NCBI GenBank assembly: GCA_963932465.1
Contig: OZ010800.1
Coordinates: forward strand, 30,568,852-30,632,851
Origin: Maratus speciosus
Lineage: Eukaryota; Arthropoda; Arachnida; Araneae; Salticidae
Length of the DNA: 64,000 nt
Direction of reading: 5' to 3'
The notes beneath the pieces are model-generated. The model made no database searches, was not told the DNA's origin, and saw only the letters and a program-made list of their open reading frames with translations. Position numbers and translations under genes: made by a program. Each line of letters begins with the position of its first letter. The stretch's first letter is position 1. Positions 57,483-64,000 of the stretch are shown piece after piece.

Positions 57483-59500
57483 GGTAGCTTTCATATTCCT
57501 TATTTTAAAAAAGCCAACTTATATTATTCAAACACATGAAGCTCAATTTAGTGGAAACCGAATATAGGAGATTCAATACTAAATTTTATCAATACTAAAT
57601 CATTATGAATGAGAATTTCGCGAAATTAGTCAGCTTTATCCAAGCTGCTTTTATTTAAAATAACTTATATTTGGCTGCCAAATTCGGCGATTTCTTAAAG
57701 TGCCTGCCATTTTAAGACAACATGGTGGATGAGGCTAACCAGTGAACTTGGTCGAGACCTTAGTAATTGCTGTGCACATGCTCACTTACGTCGGAATCGG
57801 TTGATATATACGAGTGTTGTCGCAAGCAAAAAATAAGATTTTTCAAAATGTCACCCACATTAGAAATTGAAACTGCTATATCTGAGCCATTTTTTAAGAT
57901 AAAGACAAACAAAAAATGCTCTTGAACCCTTATATCAAGGTCAAATACTTAAGAAAGAAACCTTTTTCAATTTCTAATTTTTTTGCACCTCACTTTAAAT
58001 ATAATTTTTTTTTTAATTTAATGGCCGCCATTTTGAAACAAGATGGCTGATGAAGCTGGCCAACGAACTTGGTCGAGATATTGATGCATACTATCCACAT
58101 GCCTTCTTCCATCGAAATAAGGCGAATACGTGTGTTATCGCGTGACAAATGCAAGATCGTTTCAAAGTGTTAGCCATGCTAGAAATTCAAAGTGCTATAA
58201 TTCAACTATTTTTTAAGATATAAACAAAAGAACAAATTTTCAGAAACAAAAAGTGCTCCAGAATCTTTCTATCAAGGCCAAACACATAAAAAAAATATTT
58301 TTCATTTTCCAATTTTTTAATACCTCATTTTGAATTTTAAATTTAATTTTTTTTAAATGGCAACCCTTTTGAAACAAGATGGCGAATGAAGCTGGCCAAC
58401 GAACTCGGTCGAGACATTGGTATGTACTATGTACAGACCAAGTTACATCCAAATCGGTTCATAAATACGCCTGTTATCGCGTGACAAAAATCAGGTCGTT
58501 TTAAAATGTCAGCCACAATAGAAATTCAAAATGCTATAACTCAGCCATTTTTTTAGATATAGACAAAAGAAAACCTGTTCCGGAATCTTTGTGTTAAGGT
58601 CAAACACATACAAAAAAATTCGTTTTCATTTTCCAATTTTTTTGTATCTCATTTTAAATTTTAAATTTTTTAAATTTTTTGAAATGGCCGCCATTTTGAA
58701 ACAATATGGCGGATGAAGCTGGCCAACGAACTCGTTCGAGATATTTGTATGTACTATGTACACACCGAGGTACATGGAAATCGGTTCATAAATACGTCTG
58801 TTATCACGTGACAAATATCAGGACGTTTCAAAATGTCAGCCACGCTAGAAATTCAAAATGCTATAACTCAGCCATTTTTTAAGATATAGACGAAACAAAA
58901 ACTGCTCCCGAATCTTTTTATCAAGGTCAAACACATAAGAAAAAATATTTTTTCAATTTACAATTTTTTGGTACCACATTTCAAATTTAAATTTTTCTTA
59001 AAAATTTAAATGGCCGCCATTTTAAAACAAGATGGCGGATGAAGCTGGCCAAGGAACTCGGTTGAGACATTGGTACGTACTATGGATAAACTAAGTTACA
59101 TCCAAATCGGTTCATAAATACTCCTTTTATCGCGTGACAAAATTCAGGACGTTTCAAAATGTCAGCCACGCTAGAAATTCAAAATGGTATAACTCAGCCA
59201 TTTTTTAAGATATAGACAAAACAAAAACTGCCCCGGAGTCTTTGTATAAAGGTCAATTACATAAGAAAAAAATATTTTTCCATTTTTAATTTTTTGGTAC
59301 CACATTTCAAATTTTAAATTTTTTAATTTTTTTTAAATGGCCGCCATTTCGAAACAAAATGGCAGATGAAGCTGGCCAACGAACTCGGTTGAGATATTGG
59401 TGCGTACTATGTACACACCAAATTACATCCAAATCGGTTCATAAATACGAGAGTTACAGTGTGACATAGGTCAGATATATATATATATATATGTATCAAT
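57483..59500 (+). repeat. tandem array, six units of about 327 bp
   Basis: GA(A/G)GCT(G/A)(G/A)CC anchors lie at 57730, 58051, 58387, 58714, 59040 and 59367. Each unit has ATGGCCGCCATTTTG-AAAC-AAGATGGCGGA (or a variant), then CTCGGTCGAGA, AATCGGTTCATAAATAC and ATGTCAGCCAC. Frames in the array (58240-58452, 58626-58814) translate repeat sequence only. A GGTAGCTTTCAT motif precedes the array, and a GGTAGCTTT/AAAGCTACC hairpin follows at 59596-59621. Confidence 0.95.
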
Positions 59501-59636
59501 TTTGAACGGAGGGTGGTTTCGGGGTCTGGGGGTCATGATCGATGAAAATATACCAAAATTTTTTGAAATCGCTTTCCTCCGAACGGCTGCAATAGGTAGC
59601 TTTTTGTTATGAAAGCTACCTAAAAAAATAATCTTA

Positions 59637-60090
59637 GTAAGGGTGTATTCAAATCCAAACTGCTTATTTTCTGACTCATTTTACAATTCATTTTTGCTCT
59701 CAAAGGCTTCCAATTGGTACGTTTTCTTACTCAGAAACTATATAATGTACCGTAATTTTCGATTTTTTGATAGAGGCAGAATATATTTTAAAACATGCTG
59801 TTAAAGTGGGCATTTGAACCGAATTTCCCGAAGCGGATTGTGTTGGAAAAATCATTGTATTAAGGGTGCACTCAAATCCAAACTGCTTATTTTCGGACTC
59901 ATTTTTAAATTCATTTTTGCTCTCAAACGTATTTAATTGGTAGATTCGCTTATTCAGAAACTATATAATGTACCGTAATGATCGATTTTTTGATATAGGC
60001 AGAATATATTTAAGGCAGAATATAAAAAATGATGTCAAACTGGACATTTTCAACGGAATTTCCCGAAGCGATTGTGTTAGAAACGAAAAA
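59637..60090 (+). repeat. two tandem units of 223 bp
   Basis: TCAAATCCAAACTGCTTATTTT lies at 59649 and 59872. Both units contain AACTATATAATGTACCGTAAT and AATTTCCCGAAGCG. Confidence 0.9.
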
Positions 60091-60121
60091 TATTGTCCTT
60101 CTGAGAAAATAATTGTTTATA

Positions 60122-62062
60122 CAGGGTGTCCGATCTCAACGGTGTCCAATGGCTAATTCCTAAACCGTTAGTCATAGACATATAGTTCCAATTACAAAAA
60201 TGTTTTAAATCAGGTAAAGCAACATTTTAAAAGCGATTTCGGTCAATAAAAACATTTCTTAAAAAATTACGAAATTTAAATTCTTATACGGTCCCCCGGT
60301 CCTATAAGTTATATTTAGTAATTTTTTCCTATTACACTGACAAGTAAGACAAAAAGTCCCATTCATATAACGCTAAAATTGAGCGAATTGTGAAACTTTA
60401 AAAATGCATGACTTGTGCCACTTTTCTACTCTGAAAACAAATGAGTTCGGCTTGGCTTTGAGGGATCATATGCCAAGTGTTTAAAGTATTCGAAGGTCTT
60501 ACTTCATGTGTATCTGCGCTTTGAAAAAAAATCCTACAAGTATTATGATTAAGTCTCAAATTGGCTAAAATAACATAGGTTTTATTTTGTCAAAATTTGA
60601 GACTGTTTCTCTTATGATTTCTTTTAACAAAAATTATGTTTTTTTTTATAAGTTTTTATGTTACTTCAACAATCATATGTATGTTTTTCCAGTTCAAAAT
60701 TTGTACTCTAAATTTAACCCACTTTTAAATATCCGATCGAGATTGCATTTTACATACTGGCGCAAATCCGATAGCGATCTAATATTATTAAGATTTTCGG
60801 TGGTTACCATTTATACTTATTTTACAGGATAACACAAAAAAATTTGGATAAATTTCTGCCAAGGAGTTTAAGAAAAAGTTTTAGATTAGATAATACAAGA
60901 CTGCGATTGTTCGGTTTTTCACATTTATGTATTTTTTAGCACCGAATCCGAAAATTACCTTAATTTTTAACCGTCATGTCAGGATATTTTGCAAATCATA
61001 AATTTTCAAATTTAAAGAATAACAAAAATTGAATACTATAAAGTAGCGGAGATGGTTGTGTTTCTTAACTTTTGATAATTGATTTTTACGTACTTTTTAG
61101 CACTGAATCTGAAAATGACCTTCATTTTTAACCATCACGTTAGAATTTTTTTTGCAAATCGCAAATGTGTAAGTTAAAATATAGCTAAAATCTCATACTA
61201 TAAAACATATGTAAAACATTTTTTATTTTATTTTATTTTATTTTATTTTATTTTATTAAAAAATTTATTCGATATTTTTGCTTATCCTGGGATTCTTACA
61301 GCTAAACAGCTGAGCGGTCCGATGAGATGGGGGAGGAAATTCAATTTTAACATTGAACTCCTTAACTTTAAAATTTGCAATGTGCGAAAAATCCTGATAT
61401 GATAGTTAACAATGAAGGTCAATTTCGGATTCAGCGTTACAGAGTATACAAGAATCAATTATCATTAGCTAAAAAACATGACATAACCCAACTTTTGCAG
61501 GCTTGTGCAATCTAATAATATTTTAAAATACGTATAATTTTGTAAAGAATTGAGGCTGTTAATTTAGAATCATTTTATTTAAGAAAAATTCTGTTTTTCT
61601 TTCTTCTTAAATGTTTATTACAAATTGTATATTTTCCATTAATATGCAGAATTATTAAAGATTTCAAATTTATATTGAATTGTTAATTTTGCTTCCAGAT
61701 ATTTTTTATATCTGACGAAATTATATTTCGATTAAATTTGTGAATGACCCCCAATTTGCAGCAAAAAATATGCTCCAACTTTAAACAGCTATTACTCGGT
61801 CAATTTTAATCGTGGAATAACGGGACTTTTTTTGTATTACTTGTCAGTGTAAAAGAAAAATTTCACTAAATATAAATGATAGGACCGGGGGACCGTATAA
61901 AAATTTAAATTTCGTAATTTTTTTTAAAATGTTTTTATTGACCCAAATCGCTTTTAAAATATTTCTTTACGTGATTTAAAACATTTTAGTAATTGGAACT
62001 ATATGTCTATGACTAACGGTTTAGGAATTAGCCATTGGACACCGTTGAGACCGGACATCCTG
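60122..62062. mobile_element. 1.94-kb mariner-type element with 255-bp inverted repeats
   Basis: The left end is CAGGGTGTCCGATCTCAACG. The right end, inverted, is CAGGATGTCCGGTCTCAACG. The arms continue for about 255 bp through CTAAACCGTTAGTCATAGAC and GGTCCCCCGGTCCTAT to the TTACTTGTCAGTGTAA-like block. TA flanks both sides. The interior has two 171-bp subrepeats shared with 15.9-16.3 kb. The 81-codon frame at 60587-60832 is not a transposase, so the copy is non-autonomous or gutted. Confidence 0.9.
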
Positions 62063-62212
62063 TATATCAAGTTTTAATTAATTGAACGAAAAATAAAAAC
62101 ACAGGTCGCTTATAAATCTCTTCAAAAATCACGTCAGCAATGTCAGGTTCTGAGAAATATCTGCTATTAGAGCTGGGGTTCTATATTATTTTTGTCTTAA
62201 TATATTATATAT
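62063..62212. other. AT-rich spacer
   Basis: Nothing recognised between the mariner-type element and the LTR-like sequence. Confidence 0.4.
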
Positions 62213-62839
62213 TGTATGGGCTGTGTACTGGAATTTCAAAATAACAGTCTTTCTTTATCTAAAACTGGATCTAAGCCGATGAAAATGTATAGATGGTATG
62301 AAGGGGGAAAAATATAGTTGGAGAGGGGTGTGCCCAACCTTTTGAGATGTCTGTGGAAGATTGGAAGAGAAAAGCATTCCACGAACGAAGAAAAGAGTTT
62401 GAAATGGGAGCCAGGTAGAAAACTCCGGATAGGTTACGTTGCGAAGGAGCAAGGGGTTGCTGGAAGGCAGTCTCTTATGCTGAGATAGTCAGTTTGGAGC
62501 GTAGCGCGCAAAGTGGACGGGTGTCCCGGGGGAGAGCTCTTACAGATAGAGCACATAGGCTTAGAGCACATAGGTGTTGGGAGATCAAGATTGATCTCCA
62601 GAATGCTAATTTAACGTGTGTAGAGTGAGAGTGGTTTAACGTAGTTTAACAGTACACAGCCAGCATTTACTGTATTCAATTTAATGTTGAACCGGATCAT
62701 CTATATCCGAGTTTGTAAGTGTAAATAGTCTTTTGTTGTTGTGTAAATAGTGTGTAAATAAACTGTTAATTTAGTTAATTGAAAGCGTTGGTTTTCATTT
62801 AAACAATCTTCTCAGTGCATGACCGATATCACGTAATCA
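62213..62839 (+). mobile_element. probable 5' LTR of an LTR retrotransposon
   Basis: A 627-bp GC-richer block begins TGTATGGGCTGTGTACTGG and ends GTAATCA, giving the TG...CA ends of LTRs. It has AATAAA at 62757-62762. A tRNA-primer-site-like TGGTGGCAGCA follows at 62846-62856, like the start of many Gypsy-type leaders. Only one LTR is inside the window, so no pairwise proof or target duplication is available. The alternative is the first exon of a host gene. Confidence 0.5.
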
Positions 62840-64000
62840 TATCGGTGGTGGCAGCATATAAATAATAAGGATTTTCTTCGAAGTTGTGCGGACTAAGAGG
62901 AAACTCCGACAAATTGATGGCAGCGATGGTATAGAATCGTCTCAGACTAGTGACCAGCGAGCCGTGTTGCAGTGTGTTAGTGCCGGAGCACCCAGTGGAA
63001 TTCTTGCGTGGTAATGCCGGATCGTCGAGCGGAATTTTAGAGAGATAAAAACCAAGCGTCGAGTAGAAATACAGAGTGTGTGTGCCTTATCATCGTTACA
63101 GCGAACCGAACTAAAATGTTGTGTCCTTTCGTCGTTACAGCGAACCGAACTAAAGTTTTGAGCCCTATCGTTGTTGCAGCGAACAGAATTAGTGTTTGTG
63201 CCCTATCATCGCTACAGTGAAACAAATTACAGTGTATTACAGCCTGAGTGTTGAATATCATCAAAGTGACTTTAAAGTGCGAAATATTGAATTCATCGTG
63301 AAACTACGAGTGAGCAGCGGAGTACCCCAGAAGATATAGTATAAGGTAAGGTGTTTTGATCATTTCTGTCTGCTGACATTCTCGAACCAAATGTATTTGT
63401 TGTTGTATAATTAATAGTAATTTAAGATAATTTATATGCAATAAAGTAATTGTGTTCAGATAGGTAGAAGATATTAATAGCATATTTACTATTGTTTTAA
63501 GAAAAGGTCATAATAACTTGTACTAATATTGATTTTCTATTGTTTTTTTACTAATAATGGTAGTGAACAAAATTAATGCATTGTGTTAATAATAGTTGGA
63601 AGGAATAATTGAATTTACTTAAATTTAAATTATTAGTAAAGTAATATTTAAATGAAGCAATACTGTTTTAAGCCTGAAGACTTGATAACAATCGAGTAAT
63701 GAACATTTGCTTAGAATTTTAATTGGCTAGAAGTAAATTTCGGAGAAAAAAAAAAAAAAAAAAGGCTCACAAGAGAAAAAAAAAGGAACTTTTTGATTTT
63801 ATTTGTTTTAAATGTGAGAACCATTGTTGAATTTGGAAATATTTTATTGAGGATAATTGTAGGAATTTATATGTGTATGTTATACAATTTTTCTTTATGT
63901 GGATGTTTCTATTGACATCAGTACTTTTATTCAATTTGCAACGTATCAGTATTATTATGTAAATTGTATGTTATTATCTAATGTATAAATTGGAATCTGT
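62840..64000 (+). mobile_element. probable LTR-element leader, runs off the window
   Basis: After the primer-site-like sequence comes a GC-richer leader with a 39-bp minisatellite, then from about 63350 AT-rich sequence starting at AAGGTAAGGTG (donor-like). No gag or pol frame starts before the end. The AT-rich part may be an intron-like leader or unrelated flank. Confidence 0.4.
63082..63240 (+). repeat. minisatellite, four units of 38-39 bp
   Basis: CG(T/C)TACAGCGAACCGAACT-like anchors lie at 63094, 63133, 63172 and 63210, each unit starting with a GCC(T/C)TATC-like phrase. Confidence 0.9.

Overview
The window is AT-rich nuclear DNA from an animal, most likely an arthropod. An arachnid is my guess from the mix of repeats, and that guess is not proven. 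The evidence for a eukaryote is an I/R1-type LINE, a Penelope-like retroelement with a GIY-YIG endonuclease, mariner-, piggyBac- and hAT-like short elements with their target-site duplications, tRNA-derived repeats, splice-type signals, and no bacterial-style gene packing. No complete host protein-coding gene is visible. The window reads as intergenic or intronic DNA built mostly from layered transposable elements.

Layout. 0-6 kb: AT-rich DNA with a candidate TTAA element, a decayed tRNA-derived repeat, and copies of two dispersed repeats whose partners lie at 38 kb and 45-52 kb. 6.3-11.96 kb: one nearly full-length LINE on the minus strand, with ORF1 (coiled coil, three zinc knuckles) and ORF2 (APE endonuclease, RT, RNase H, CCHC). 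It is inactivated by two frameshifts and a 91-bp tandem duplication. 12.4-13.5 kb: a 609-bp direct duplication. 14.6-26.3 kb: several copies of one dispersed repeat with a ladder of about 145 bp, interrupted by a cluster of short inverted-repeat elements, two of them with exact 8-bp target duplications. 26.7-28.75 kb: an inverted pair of tRNA-like repeats and a tandem array of about 290-bp units. 30.8-37.5 kb: copies of one repeat in opposite orientations, one split exactly at TTAA by a 1.8-kb piggyBac-like element. 38-43 kb: the least repetitive part, with a candidate 39-nt micro-exon (minus strand) and a candidate terminal exon (plus strand). 43.2-52.75 kb: a deeply nested block in which one dispersed repeat was split by a Penelope-like element (11-bp target duplication, its endonuclease interrupted by an inverted-repeat insert) and by a 3.2-kb TA-flanked element that itself carries a palindromic piggyBac-type MITE. 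53.5-62 kb: tandem arrays, one of 327-bp units carrying YY1-like motifs, and a 1.94-kb mariner-type element with long inverted repeats. 62.2-64 kb: a probable 5' LTR and leader of an LTR retrotransposon that runs off the end.

How the parts relate. The elements do not form a pathway; the interest is in the insertion history and in structures shared between families. These are a common 5' head (ACTAG followed by a CCCG-containing hairpin) on several tandemly built repeats, subterminal palindromes on TA- and TTAA-flanked elements, and transcription-factor-like motifs inside repeats. All coordinates were read by eye. Boundaries of old repeats are approximate, to tens of bases, unless a target duplication fixes them.
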